A stretch of 64,000 nucleotides of DNA, from the NCBI RefSeq assembly GCF_003182595.1, contig NZ_PDNZ01000004.1, forward strand, positions 124,001 to 188,000, read 5' to 3'. Shown here one piece after another: positions 52,563 through 61,515 of the stretch (position 1 is the stretch's first letter; every line of letters starts with the position of its first letter). A program made the translations under genes and the position numbers. The stretch comes from Prosthecochloris marina. GTDB lineage: Bacteria > Bacteroidota > Chlorobiia > Chlorobiales > Chlorobiaceae. The notes beneath the pieces were generated by a model. It worked only from the letters and a program-made list of their open reading frames with translations, did not search any database and was not told the DNA's origin.

Positions 52563-54392
52563 CTATCCCATTTTCGCCCGCTTGGCGGCCTTAGCCCTCT
52601 GATTGGAATCAAGAATTCTTTTTCTGATCCTGATATTTTCCGGCGTCACTTCAACAAGCTCATCATCATTGATAAAATCAAGTGCCTGTTCAAGTGTCAT
52701 TTTTTTAGGAGGGGTAAGACGAACCGCATCGTCAGCCCCTGAAGACCTCATATTGGTAAGCTTCTTGGTTTTGCAGACATTCAGAGTAATATCGAACTCT
52801 CTGGTTGACTCACCGACTACCATGCCTTCATAAACCCGGACATTCGGTCCTATAAAAAAGGTGCCTCGATCTTCGAGGCCAGCTATTGCGTAAGCAACCG
52901 ACTGCCCGTTTTCTCCACTGACCAGTGCACCGGTTTCTCGTGCCGGAAGTTTCCCCCTGAACGGTTGATAATCATGAAATACATGAGACAGCATCCCCTC
53001 CCCCTTGGTATCGGTGGTAAACTCCTGACTGTACCCTATCAATCCTCTGGTGGGAATCTCAAACTCAAGCCTGATCATACCGCCTCTCAAGGTTTCCATA
53101 TGCTTCATTTCAGCCTTGCGCCGTCCCATTTTTTCGATAACAACACCATTATATTCATCGGGTACATCGATGGTTACATGCTCGACCGGCTCGAGTAACG
53201 TACCGTCTTCGGCTGTCCGGGTTATAACCTGGGGCCTTGAAATAGCCAGTTCGAACCCTTCACGACGCATGTTTTCTATCAACACGGAAAGATGCAGTTC
53301 TCCACGCCCTGAAACACGAAACGTATCGGCACTATCAGTTTCCTCGACCTGCAGAGCGACATTGGTCATTACCTCTTTCATAAGTCTTTCGCGTATTTTG
53401 CGACTGGTGACTTCTTTGCCCTCCTGACCGGCAAAGGGCGAATCGTTCACCGAAAAAAGCATGGAAAGAGTCGGCTTGCTGATTTCAAACGACTCGATCG
53501 CTTCAGGACGTGCCTCCAGAGCAAGAGTCTGACCGACATTGACCCCCGCAATACCTGAAATAGCGATGATGTCACCTGAAGTGGCCTCTTTGACCTCCAC
53601 ACGCTGCGTCATGTCAAAAGTGAAGAGTTTGGCGACACTGCCCTTGCCGACAACGCCTTCATCTGTCACGACAGCGAGAGAGTCTCCGGGATGAACCTTT
53701 CCTCTGTGAATTCTTCCAACAGCTATTTTACCCAAGTAGTCGCTGTAATCCAGTGTTGTCACCAACATCTGAAAATCATCTTCATCACTGTTTTCCGGCG
53801 ACGGTATTTCTCCGATGATCATATCGAGCAGCTGGCTCATGTCACCGTCAGGATCCTGCATGGAGGCTTTTGCTATACCGAATTTAGCCGAAGTGAATAT
53901 ATAAGGAAACTCCAACTGGTCCTCATCGGCTCCGAGCGCGATGAAAAGGTCGAGCACTTGATCGTGAACTTTATCGGGATCGGCTTGAGGACGATCTATC
54001 TTGTTGATAACGACGACCGGCTTGAGTTTCAGTTCAAGAGCTTTACGGAGAACAAATTTTGTCTGTGGCATAGGTCCCTCGAACGCATCGACAAGCAACA
54101 GTACACCATCGACCATTTTCAATATACGCTCAACTTCCCCACCAAAATCAGCATGACCGGGGGTATCCACAATATTGATCTTGCACCCTTTGTATACCGT
54201 TGCGGCATTTTTTGATAAAATGGTAATACCGCGCTCTTTTTCCTGGGGATTGGAATCAAGCACGCGGGCATCGACTTGCTGATTTTCCCTGAAAGCTCCG
54301 GTGTGACGAAAAATTGCATCAACAAGGGTTGTCTTCCCGTGATCAACATGAGCGATTATGGCGATGTTGCGAATATTCTGTTTCATACTCAT
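52563..54392 (-). CDS. typA: Translational GTPase TypA/BipA
   Basis: 609 residues, the normal length. A ribosome-associated GTPase involved in 50S assembly and stress adaptation. Motifs are [14 protein letters not shown] (G1), ERGITI (G2), [14 protein letters not shown] (G3) and [10 protein letters not shown] (G4). [20 protein letters not shown] is the EF-G-like domain III block, and the C-terminal domain has [15 protein letters not shown], typical of TypA. It lies on the minus strand between the bchFCX and hem groups. Confidence 0.97.
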   Translation of the reverse strand: MSMKQNIRNIAIIAHVDHGKTTLVDAIFRHTGAFRENQQVDARVLDSNPQEKERGITILSKNAATVYKGCKINIVDTPGHADFGGEVERILKMVDGVLLLVDAFEGPMPQTKFVLRKALELKLKPVVVINKIDRPQADPDKVHDQVLDLFIALGADEDQLEFPYIFTSAKFGIAKASMQDPDGDMSQLLDMIIGEIPSPENSDEDDFQMLVTTLDYSDYLGKIAVGRIHRGKVHPGDSLAVVTDEGVVGKGSVAKLFTFDMTQRVEVKEATSGDIIAISGIAGVNVGQTLALEARPEAIESFEISKPTLSMLFSVNDSPFAGQEGKEVTSRKIRERLMKEVMTNVALQVEETDSADTFRVSGRGELHLSVLIENMRREGFELAISRPQVITRTAEDGTLLEPVEHVTIDVPDEYNGVVIEKMGRRKAEMKHMETLRGGMIRLEFEIPTRGLIGYSQEFTTDTKGEGMLSHVFHDYQPFRGKLPARETGALVSGENGQSVAYAIAGLEDRGTFFIGPNVRVYEGMVVGESTREFDITLNVCKTKKLTNMRSSGADDAVRLTPPKKMTLEQALDFINDDELVEVTPENIRIRKRILDSNQRAKAAKRAKMG

Positions 54393-54527
54393 CTTTTTCG
54401 AGGCAAATATTTATATTTTGTTTCGATTCGGGCGAATATACACTTTTTTTCTTGACTCTGTACAAGGACTTTTCCAAACATTCACTTCATCAGGAACCAC
54501 CGGAATATTTTTTATCAAATACCCCTC

Positions 54528-55382
54528 ATGACATCTATGGACAACGAACTACTGAACAATACTCTACTTGTCGTACTTACCAGCATGGTATCGCTATTCT
54601 ACGTCATATCGGTTAGCCTTTACGGTTCTGATTTTTTCAAAGGCAACACCTTTGCCAAAACCTACAAGCAGCCGGCACTCATTGTCACCATTGTCACGCA
54701 TATCGCTTATATAGGCTTTCTCACCGCACCCGAAGGTTATAGACTGAATTATTCCATCTCGATGCTCATGACCATGGTTGCGCTGACACTCGCAGTGATC
54801 TACATGTTTATCGAATTCTCAACGAAAACAGAGAAAACCGGTTTTTTTATACTCTCTTTCTCTGCAGGCGCAGAGATTCTCGGCTCGATACTGCTTTTCA
54901 CATCGTCAGGAGATGGCCCAAGCTTCAGTGGTCTGGGAATAGGCATCCACCTTCTTGCCGCGATATTCAGTTTCAGCTCCATTGCCATAGCAGGTCTTTA
55001 CAGCTTCCTTTACCTCCTTCTGTTTCGCCAGATCAAAAACAACAAATTCGGCTTTCTTTTCGAAAACCTGCCAAACCTCGAAGTTCTTGAACAACTTATC
55101 AAACATGCTGTTGCCTTCGGGTTCCTGTTCCTTACCATCACGCTTCTCGCCGGCGTCATCGGCTCGATTCAAACGTCGGAAATCATCAACCTTTTCGACA
55201 CAAGGCTCATAGCCCTCATCACAATATGGTTGTTTTACGGTTTCAGCCTTTTCATAAAAAAGCTTTTTGGCTGGGACACAATTCATATGGCGTACTTGCT
55301 TATCTTTCTTTTCGTTTTGACGACAACGCTGATTCTGCTAATGAGTATTTTTTCACCAACGTTTCACGGCCTAAGCTTTTAG
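54528..55382 (+). CDS. CcsA/HemX-type cytochrome c assembly membrane protein
   Basis: 284 residues with about eight membrane helices. The family (cytochrome C assembly protein, CcsA/ResC/HemX) includes proteins found just before hemA in many phyla that affect glutamyl-tRNA reductase levels or haem delivery. Recognisable features are the loop FSSIAIAGLYSFLYLLLFRQ and the final helices around LITIWLFYGFSLFIKKLFGW. The complete WWD haem-handling signature of CcsA is not evident. It precedes hemA by 112 bases. Confidence 0.8.
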   Translation: MTSMDNELLNNTLLVVLTSMVSLFYVISVSLYGSDFFKGNTFAKTYKQPALIVTIVTHIAYIGFLTAPEGYRLNYSISMLMTMVALTLAVIYMFIEFSTKTEKTGFFILSFSAGAEILGSILLFTSSGDGPSFSGLGIGIHLLAAIFSFSSIAIAGLYSFLYLLLFRQIKNNKFGFLFENLPNLEVLEQLIKHAVAFGFLFLTITLLAGVIGSIQTSEIINLFDTRLIALITIWLFYGFSLFIKKLFGWDTIHMAYLLIFLFVLTTTLILLMSIFSPTFHGLSF

Positions 55383-55494
55383 TGTTTCCAGCTTGATAAT
55401 TTTTTAGCTTTGAAGTATATTGATTGCCACTGACTTTTGAACAACGACCAGCAACATCACATCGATTTCAGGCAAGTAACTAAACCATCACATC

Positions 55495-56775
55495 ATGAAC
55501 ATTATTTCAGTTGGTGTAAATCACAAAACTGCACCTATTGAAATCCGTGAAAGAGTTTCTCTTTCGGAAGTTCAGGCTAAAGAATTCCTGACAAACCTGA
55601 TCGACGACAACATAGCGCTGGAAGCCATGGTACTTTCGACCTGCAACAGGACAGAGTTATATGTTGTCCCAGGCATGCCGGAGGTTGATGGCAAATATCT
55701 GAAGGAATACCTCATTGCATTCAGAAATGCACATAACGAGGTTCGTCCTGAACATTTCTTCAACCGTTTCTACTGTAACACGGCAAGACATCTGTTCGAA
55801 GTTGCAAGCGCAATTGATTCACTGATTCTCGGTGAAGGCCAGATCCTCGGACAGGTAAAGGACGGCTACAGAATAGCCGTCGAAGTGCAGTCAGCAGGCA
55901 TTCTTCTTACTCGCCTCTGTCATACAGCTTTCAGTGTAGCAAAGAAAGTCAAGACCAAAACAAAGATAATGGAAGGCGCGGTTTCCGTGAGCTACGCCGC
56001 AGTCGAACTTGCCCAGAAAATTTTCTCCAATCTTTCCATGAAAAAGATACTTTTGATTGGGGCGGGAGAAACGGGTGAACTTGCAGCCAAACATATGTTC
56101 CAAAAAAATGCGAGGAACATTGTGATCACGAACAGAACGCTTTCAAAAGCAGAAGCCCTTGCAGAAGAGCTCGGAACCAACCAGGTGCTTCCTTATGAAT
56201 CATACAAGGAACACCTTCATGAGTTCGATATTATCATTACCGCAGTAAGTATAAAAGAGTATGTGCTTACCGAGCCGGAACTGCAGCAAAGCATGCAGAA
56301 AAGACGGCTCAAACCTGTTATAATCCTCGATCTTGGCCTTCCTCGTAATGTCGATCCTGAAATCGGTAAACTCAAAAACATGTTCCTCAAGGACATCGAT
56401 GACCTGAAACATATCATCGACAAAAACCTTGAAATGAGAAGAGCCGAGCTACCCAAGGTTCAGAAGATCATCGATGAAGAGCTTGTTGGATTCGGGCAGT
56501 GGATCAATACCTTGAAAGTTCGTCCCACCATTGTAGATCTGCAATCAAAGTTCATTGAAATCAAGGAAAAAGAGCTTGAGCGGTTCCGTTATAAGGTCAG
56601 TGAAGAAGAGCTTAAACGAATGGAGCGTTTGACGGACAGGATTCTCAAGAAGATCCTGCACCATCCAATTAAAATGCTTAAAGCTCCGGTTGATACGGCC
56701 GACACCATCCCAAGCAGAGTAAACCTTGTAAGGAACATTTTTGACCTTGAAGAACAAAATCAACGCACAAAGTAA
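55495..56775 (+). CDS. hemA: Glutamyl-tRNA reductase
   Basis: 426 residues. It reduces glutamyl-tRNA to glutamate-1-semialdehyde with NADPH, the first committed step of tetrapyrrole synthesis by the C5 route. Motifs are [19 protein letters not shown], the catalytic Cys in [11 protein letters not shown] (about residue 50), [18 protein letters not shown], the nucleotide fold [17 protein letters not shown], and the C-terminal dimerisation helices. First of three consecutive hem genes. Confidence 0.97.
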   Translation: MNIISVGVNHKTAPIEIRERVSLSEVQAKEFLTNLIDDNIALEAMVLSTCNRTELYVVPGMPEVDGKYLKEYLIAFRNAHNEVRPEHFFNRFYCNTARHLFEVASAIDSLILGEGQILGQVKDGYRIAVEVQSAGILLTRLCHTAFSVAKKVKTKTKIMEGAVSVSYAAVELAQKIFSNLSMKKILLIGAGETGELAAKHMFQKNARNIVITNRTLSKAEALAEELGTNQVLPYESYKEHLHEFDIIITAVSIKEYVLTEPELQQSMQKRRLKPVIILDLGLPRNVDPEIGKLKNMFLKDIDDLKHIIDKNLEMRRAELPKVQKIIDEELVGFGQWINTLKVRPTIVDLQSKFIEIKEKELERFRYKVSEEELKRMERLTDRILKKILHHPIKMLKAPVDTADTIPSRVNLVRNIFDLEEQNQRTK

Positions 56776-56802
56776 TCAGTTAAACGTTAATCAGTAATCG
56801 CA

Positions 56803-57744
56803 TTGAAAAAGAAATTAATTATTGGTACCAGATCCAGCCCCCTGGCCTTGTGGCAGGCCGAATTCACCAAGGCCGAACTTTCGAAACACTATCCGGAACT
56901 CGACATAGAGCTCAAGCTGGTTAAAACAACCGGAGATGTACTGCTTGACTCTCCGCTTTCCAAAATCGGCGACATGGGACTTTTCACAAAAGACATTGAA
57001 AAGCACCTTATAGCAAACGAGATCGATCTCGCTGTCCATAGCCTGAAAGATGTTCCGACCGAAACACCGGCAGGACTTATGCTTTCCGCTTTCACAGAAA
57101 GGGAAGACACCAGAGACGTGATCATTTCAAAAAATGGTGAAAGTCTGAAGACTCTCCGTCAAGATGCTAAAATAGCAACCAGCAGCCTCCGCAGAACATC
57201 TCAGCTTCTGAGTATGCGACCTGATTTCCAGATGGGAGACATAAGAGGCAACCTGAATACCCGGTTTAAAAAGTTCGATGAGAGCGATTTTGACGCCATG
57301 TTACTTGCATACGCAGGCGTCCACCGGCTCAATTTCGGCGACCGCATTTCAGAAATCCTGCCTCATGAAACCATGCTGCCGGCAGTCGGCCAAGGAGCTT
57401 TGGGAATTGAAACACGTTCTGATGACGAGGAGACAAAAGAAATCGTCAAAGTCATGAACAACTCGAACACCGAGTTCTGCACCAAGGCTGAGCGCGCGCT
57501 TCTCCGCCATTTACAGGGTGGCTGCCAAATCCCGATCGGTTCTTACGCAAACCTGAAAAACGGAACGCTTCACTTGCTCGCATACGTCGGCTCGGTCGAC
57601 GGCAAACGGGCAATCCGTGATGAAATCACGCTGGAGAACTGCACTCAACCAGAGCAGGCAGAGCAGGCTGGGATCAACCTGGCAAAAGAACTGCTCAAAC
57701 TCGGTGCAAATGAAATCCTCGCCGAAATCAGAAAAACCTGCTGA
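56803..57744 (+). CDS. hemC: Hydroxymethylbilane synthase (porphobilinogen deaminase)
   Basis: 313 residues from a TTG at 56803 (no nearby ATG fits). It polymerises four porphobilinogens to hydroxymethylbilane. [46 protein letters not shown] and RGNLNTR are all present, as is the dipyrromethane-cofactor Cys241 in [13 protein letters not shown]. The stop overlaps the hemD start by one base. Confidence 0.97.
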   Translation: MKKKLIIGTRSSPLALWQAEFTKAELSKHYPELDIELKLVKTTGDVLLDSPLSKIGDMGLFTKDIEKHLIANEIDLAVHSLKDVPTETPAGLMLSAFTEREDTRDVIISKNGESLKTLRQDAKIATSSLRRTSQLLSMRPDFQMGDIRGNLNTRFKKFDESDFDAMLLAYAGVHRLNFGDRISEILPHETMLPAVGQGALGIETRSDDEETKEIVKVMNNSNTEFCTKAERALLRHLQGGCQIPIGSYANLKNGTLHLLAYVGSVDGKRAIRDEITLENCTQPEQAEQAGINLAKELLKLGANEILAEIRKTC

Positions 57745-58490
57745 TGATGTCTGTTCTTGTCACAAGGCCCAAACATCAGGCAGGCTCATTTGTAGAGGAA
57801 CTGAAAAAACACAATCTGACCTCGGTTGTTTTTCCAACAATCGAGATCAGGCCAACCATTGGGTGGACAATACCCGATATTTCAGTCTATAACGGCGCTT
57901 TTTTCACCAGCCCGAACAGTGTTCATTATTTTCTTGAAAGACTCGAAGACGAAGCACCCGAAGAGCTTGAGGAGCTGAAAAAAATAAAGATTTTCGCGGT
58001 AGGAAAAACAACGGCGAAAGATCTTGCGAACTACGGAATCATAACGGAGCCGGTACCAAAAGTAGCAGATGCCGTAAACCTAATGCAGGGAATCGACGCA
58101 AAAGAAATTCATGGCAAATCGTTTCTTTTTCTCCGTGGAAGTCTTTCACTCGGCATCATACCAGCGGCTATTGCTGAACGGGGGGGAACGTGTGATTCTT
58201 TAACCGTCTATGAAAACCATCCTCCAGATCTCAAAGCCACTGAAAAGGTGAAAAAGATGGTCAACGATGGTGACATTGCATGTTTGTCGTTCACCAGCCC
58301 GTCTACCGCCCAGAACTATTTCAAGGCGATCGGTTCGACAGATATACCCTCCGGCGTTCTGGTGGCTGCAATCGGCAAAACCACAGCCAATGCACTTGAG
58401 GAACTGGGAATAACTGTCGATATTGTTCCGGAATACTATGATGGACCTCATTTTGCAAAAGCAATCGCAAAAGCATTGAGCAACGAGTAA
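57744..58490 (+). CDS. hemD: Uroporphyrinogen-III synthase
   Basis: 248 residues. It cyclises and inverts ring D of hydroxymethylbilane to uroporphyrinogen III. The family diverges strongly in sequence. Visible are [17 protein letters not shown] at the start, [48 protein letters not shown] and [19 protein letters not shown]. It overlaps hemC (ATG within TGATG), supporting coupled translation. It ends four bases from the convergent rmuC gene. Confidence 0.92.
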   Translation: MMSVLVTRPKHQAGSFVEELKKHNLTSVVFPTIEIRPTIGWTIPDISVYNGAFFTSPNSVHYFLERLEDEAPEELEELKKIKIFAVGKTTAKDLANYGIITEPVPKVADAVNLMQGIDAKEIHGKSFLFLRGSLSLGIIPAAIAERGGTCDSLTVYENHPPDLKATEKVKKMVNDGDIACLSFTSPSTAQNYFKAIGSTDIPSGVLVAAIGKTTANALEELGITVDIVPEYYDGPHFAKAIAKALSNE

Positions 58491-58493
58491 TGA

Positions 58494-59837
58494 TCAACCA
58501 TCACCTTTCAGGCCTGAGTTCCTACTGTCCTTTGTATTTTCATCAACAAGTGGGGGGTTCTCTTCCGATACATCCTCCACCTGTCGTAAACGTCTTTGGA
58601 TGGCACGAGTCCTCACACCCACGAGCCGATCGAGCTCCGTCCCTGCTTGCGTGATCCTGTTCTGAGCTTTTACGAGAACCTCTCCAAAAGCAGCAAACTC
58701 ACTCTTAACCTGAGCGAGAACTCTCCATACCTCACCGGTCCTTTTCTGTATCGCAAGCGTTCTGAACCCCATCTGCAGACTGTTCAAAAGAGCAGCAAAG
58801 GTAGTAGGTCCCGCGACAATAACATTGAATTTACTTTGCAGGGTTTCAAGAAGAGCCGTATTGCGAACCACCTCTGCAAAAAGCCCTTCAGTCGGGAGAA
58901 ACAAAATCCCGAAGTCGGTAGTTTCAGGAGGATTCAAGTATTTATCAGAAATATCTTTGGCACAGCGCAACATCTCTCCTTCAATTGCTTTTGTCGCAAC
59001 CGCTATCATCTTCTTGTCGCCCACTTCCACAGCTTCGAGAAGACGATAATAGGCTTCGAGAGGAAATTTCGCGTCTACAGGAAGATACACCACACTTTCA
59101 CCATCATCTTTTCCCGGAAGCTTAACCGCAAACTCTACCTGTTCGCGCTGCCTTTTTCCGAGCATGACGTTTTCCGCATATTGTTCGGGTGAAAGCAGGT
59201 TCGCCAATAAATGTCCAAGCTGCATTTCCCCGAAAACACCTCTGACTTTAACGTTGGCAAGCACTTTTTTCAAATCTCCAACACCGGACGCAAGCGTCTT
59301 CATTTCCCCCAAACCTTCGTGCACCTGACGAAGCCGATCGCTGACCAGGCTGAAAGATTCGGTCAAACGCTTTTCAAGAGTCGACTGTAGCTTTTCATCA
59401 ACAGTCCTTCGCATCTCATCGAGTTTCACCTCATTCTTTTCCTGTAAAACCTGAAGTCGCTTTTCGACAGTGTCACGTATGCTATCCAAGGTCTTTGATG
59501 TTTCTTCTTTCAGCGCCTCCTGCCTCGATAAAAGTTCACCGAAATTTCTCCGCTGCAGCTCATCCTGCTGCATAACATGCATCCTCATGCTATCTTCAAA
59601 AGATTTCAAAGACGCTGATTGTTCGGTACGCCCCTCTTGAAACAACCGTGCAAGCTCTATCCTGTTGCGCTGAAATTCGTTTTTCTGCTCATTGCGAACC
59701 TGATCCAAATCCGCCCGAAGCATAGTCTCACTTTGCTGCAATGCATCTGCCGAAACAGCTCTTTTACTGACCCAAAAAAGAACAAGCAGAATGAGAAAAA
59801 GAAGAATGATAACAGCGATAAGAAAATAGATTATCAT
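58494..59837 (-). CDS. rmuC: RmuC family DNA recombination protein
   Basis: 447 residues. One N-terminal membrane helix (FLIAVIILLFLILLVLFWV) is followed by a coiled coil of about 140 residues and then the RmuC nuclease-like domain: VRGVFGEMQLGHLLANLL, VEFAVKLPGK, LPVDAKFPLEAYYRL and FLPTEGLFAEVVRN. E. coli RmuC limits inversions at short repeats. The C-terminal tail (NPPLVDENTKDSRN) is polar and unstructured. Confidence 0.93.
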   Translation of the reverse strand: MIIYFLIAVIILLFLILLVLFWVSKRAVSADALQQSETMLRADLDQVRNEQKNEFQRNRIELARLFQEGRTEQSASLKSFEDSMRMHVMQQDELQRRNFGELLSRQEALKEETSKTLDSIRDTVEKRLQVLQEKNEVKLDEMRRTVDEKLQSTLEKRLTESFSLVSDRLRQVHEGLGEMKTLASGVGDLKKVLANVKVRGVFGEMQLGHLLANLLSPEQYAENVMLGKRQREQVEFAVKLPGKDDGESVVYLPVDAKFPLEAYYRLLEAVEVGDKKMIAVATKAIEGEMLRCAKDISDKYLNPPETTDFGILFLPTEGLFAEVVRNTALLETLQSKFNVIVAGPTTFAALLNSLQMGFRTLAIQKRTGEVWRVLAQVKSEFAAFGEVLVKAQNRITQAGTELDRLVGVRTRAIQRRLRQVEDVSEENPPLVDENTKDSRNSGLKGDG

Positions 59838-59960
59838 AAAGTACAGTCATCGCTTTGTTGAAAATAAATCCAAGGCGGATAATGACAGGAACGAACGAAA
59901 TCCGATCTCCGATACCGAAAAGCGGATAATAACAGTTGTTTTCGAGGAACTAAGGGGAAA

Positions 59961-60719
59961 TCAGACAATGGCGGCTATCAGCTTGCTCCCGATTAACCGG
60001 TTGGCGCTCACCAACCCCTGACCGTAAATCGTAGTTTGGCCGGTATAGTCAAAACAGCAGCCTCCGGCCTCCTGAACTATCGGGATAAGCGCCGCGCAAT
60101 CCCATGGACTCATAATCTTGTCGACAGCCACCTCGGCTCTTCCGGACGCAACAAGCATATGACCGTAACAGTCACCCCATCCCCGGACCAATCCGGCATC
60201 ATGACGAAGACTGTCTACAGGATGCTCCGAAGATGGATCGAGCAGGTACTCTTTTTCGGTAAAAACCACCGTTGCATCCCGGTAATCCGATATTGCCGAA
60301 ACATGTATTGGATCACCGTTCAAAAATGCTCCCGACCCGGCTTCTGCATAATACATTTCATCAAGAGCGGGAAAATTGACAACCCCAACCTTCATTTCCC
60401 GATCAACTTCCAGACCGATCATGACCCCATAAAGCGGTACACCATGGATAAACGATCGTGTTCCATCAATCGGATCGAGAATCCAGCGACGCCCGTTAAC
60501 CGATAGTTTCTCTTCAAATTCTTCACCGAATATCCCGTCATCGGGAAAAACACTGGCGATCTCACGCCTTATCAGTTCTTCTGCATTTCTGTCCGCCTCA
60601 GTGACCGGTGTATCATCTCTTTTAGCATCAATCTTGAGAGATTTACTCCGAAAAAACGACAAGGTGAGATTCCCCGCACCTTCAGCGAATTTTATAGCAA
60701 GCTGCAAATCTTCCGTCAT
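59961..60719 (-). CDS. Inositol monophosphatase family protein (histidinol-phosphatase-like)
   Basis: 252 residues from the ATG at 60719, four bases after the upstream stop; an open extension of 13 codons would overlap that gene. Metal-binding motifs of the family are present: DDTPVTEADRNAEELIR, GEEFEE, WILDPIDGTRSF (DPxDGT) and MSPWDCAALIPIVQEAGG. The DPIDGTRSFIHGVP pattern is like HisN-type histidinol-phosphate phosphatases, which would serve histidine synthesis, but other sugar phosphates are possible. Last gene of the sensor-kinase group. Confidence 0.88.
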   Translation of the reverse strand: MTEDLQLAIKFAEGAGNLTLSFFRSKSLKIDAKRDDTPVTEADRNAEELIRREIASVFPDDGIFGEEFEEKLSVNGRRWILDPIDGTRSFIHGVPLYGVMIGLEVDREMKVGVVNFPALDEMYYAEAGSGAFLNGDPIHVSAISDYRDATVVFTEKEYLLDPSSEHPVDSLRHDAGLVRGWGDCYGHMLVASGRAEVAVDKIMSPWDCAALIPIVQEAGGCCFDYTGQTTIYGQGLVSANRLIGSKLIAAIV

Positions 60720-60723
60720 AACA

Positions 60724-61473
60724 TCACATCCCCTCACCCAATGGGTGTCTTCGCTCAAAATCCCTAACAGCTCTTTCCATGCTACGTTCAGATTCGGTTA
60801 ATGCTTGAAAGCTCGAAACAACTCCCGACATCCCCCTATGAATATCCGACTGCTGTTCTTCAGTTACAGTAGAGAAAACAGACCCGAGATGTTTGCGCAT
60901 TACATGAACCGATAACTCATACTTACCGGTTTCATACAGCGCAGTATAAAAGTTCTGGACATTCAGGTCAAGCACATCGGAAAGCACCTCGAGATGCAGT
61001 GGTTCCTGTAAGAAACTGTAAAAACTTACCTGCAGACGTATTAGTGGATAACTTTTCAATGCAAGATAAGATATGCGCAACCGATATGTTCTGTTCACAA
61101 TATCATGCATGATCCCCTTCGCCTCATGCTCAACTCCCGAATAACCAAGATCAATGAGTATCCTTGGCATACCAGAAAGCTCCGTTATTGCAGGCATATT
61201 ATATTCAAGTGTCCCTGGATAACCGAAAATTCGAGGGTTTTCACCTGTAATCGAAATGGTTCCAGGGGACTCAGATAACCGCATTGAGGTAGTTTCTCCA
61301 GAAGGCAAAGCTCTGATGATATCAGAGTACTTTGGATCGGCATCGACCAGCCGCTGTCCCTTTGTCCAGGATTCAAGCCTTCCGAGCACATCCATAATAT
61401 CTTGTGCACATGCCTCCCCTCTCGCAGCAGGAACAACTGCACGACCACTACAATGTTTCGAGAAAAAAGGCAT
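60724..61473 (-). CDS. Unknown protein between sensor kinase and phosphatase genes
   Basis: 249 residues from the ATG at 61473; a TTG at 61512 would extend it by 13. No signal peptide or membrane helix. Residues 25-80 are mixed alpha/beta with GRLESWTKGQRLVDADPKY. The middle (RILIDLGYSGVEHEAKGI, then TYRLRISYLALKSYPLIRLQ) looks beta-rich, and the last 50 residues are charged helix with many Arg/Glu. I recognise no family. Tight spacing with the kinase upstream and the phosphatase downstream (4 bases) places it in one operon, so it could be a partner of the sensor. Confidence 0.7.
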   Translation of the reverse strand: MPFFSKHCSGRAVVPAARGEACAQDIMDVLGRLESWTKGQRLVDADPKYSDIIRALPSGETTSMRLSESPGTISITGENPRIFGYPGTLEYNMPAITELSGMPRILIDLGYSGVEHEAKGIMHDIVNRTYRLRISYLALKSYPLIRLQVSFYSFLQEPLHLEVLSDVLDLNVQNFYTALYETGKYELSVHVMRKHLGSVFSTVTEEQQSDIHRGMSGVVSSFQALTESERSMERAVRDFERRHPLGEGM

Positions 61474-61515
61474 CTTTATCTTGGGTTTATAGCTTTCCAG
61501 AAAAATATACAATAA

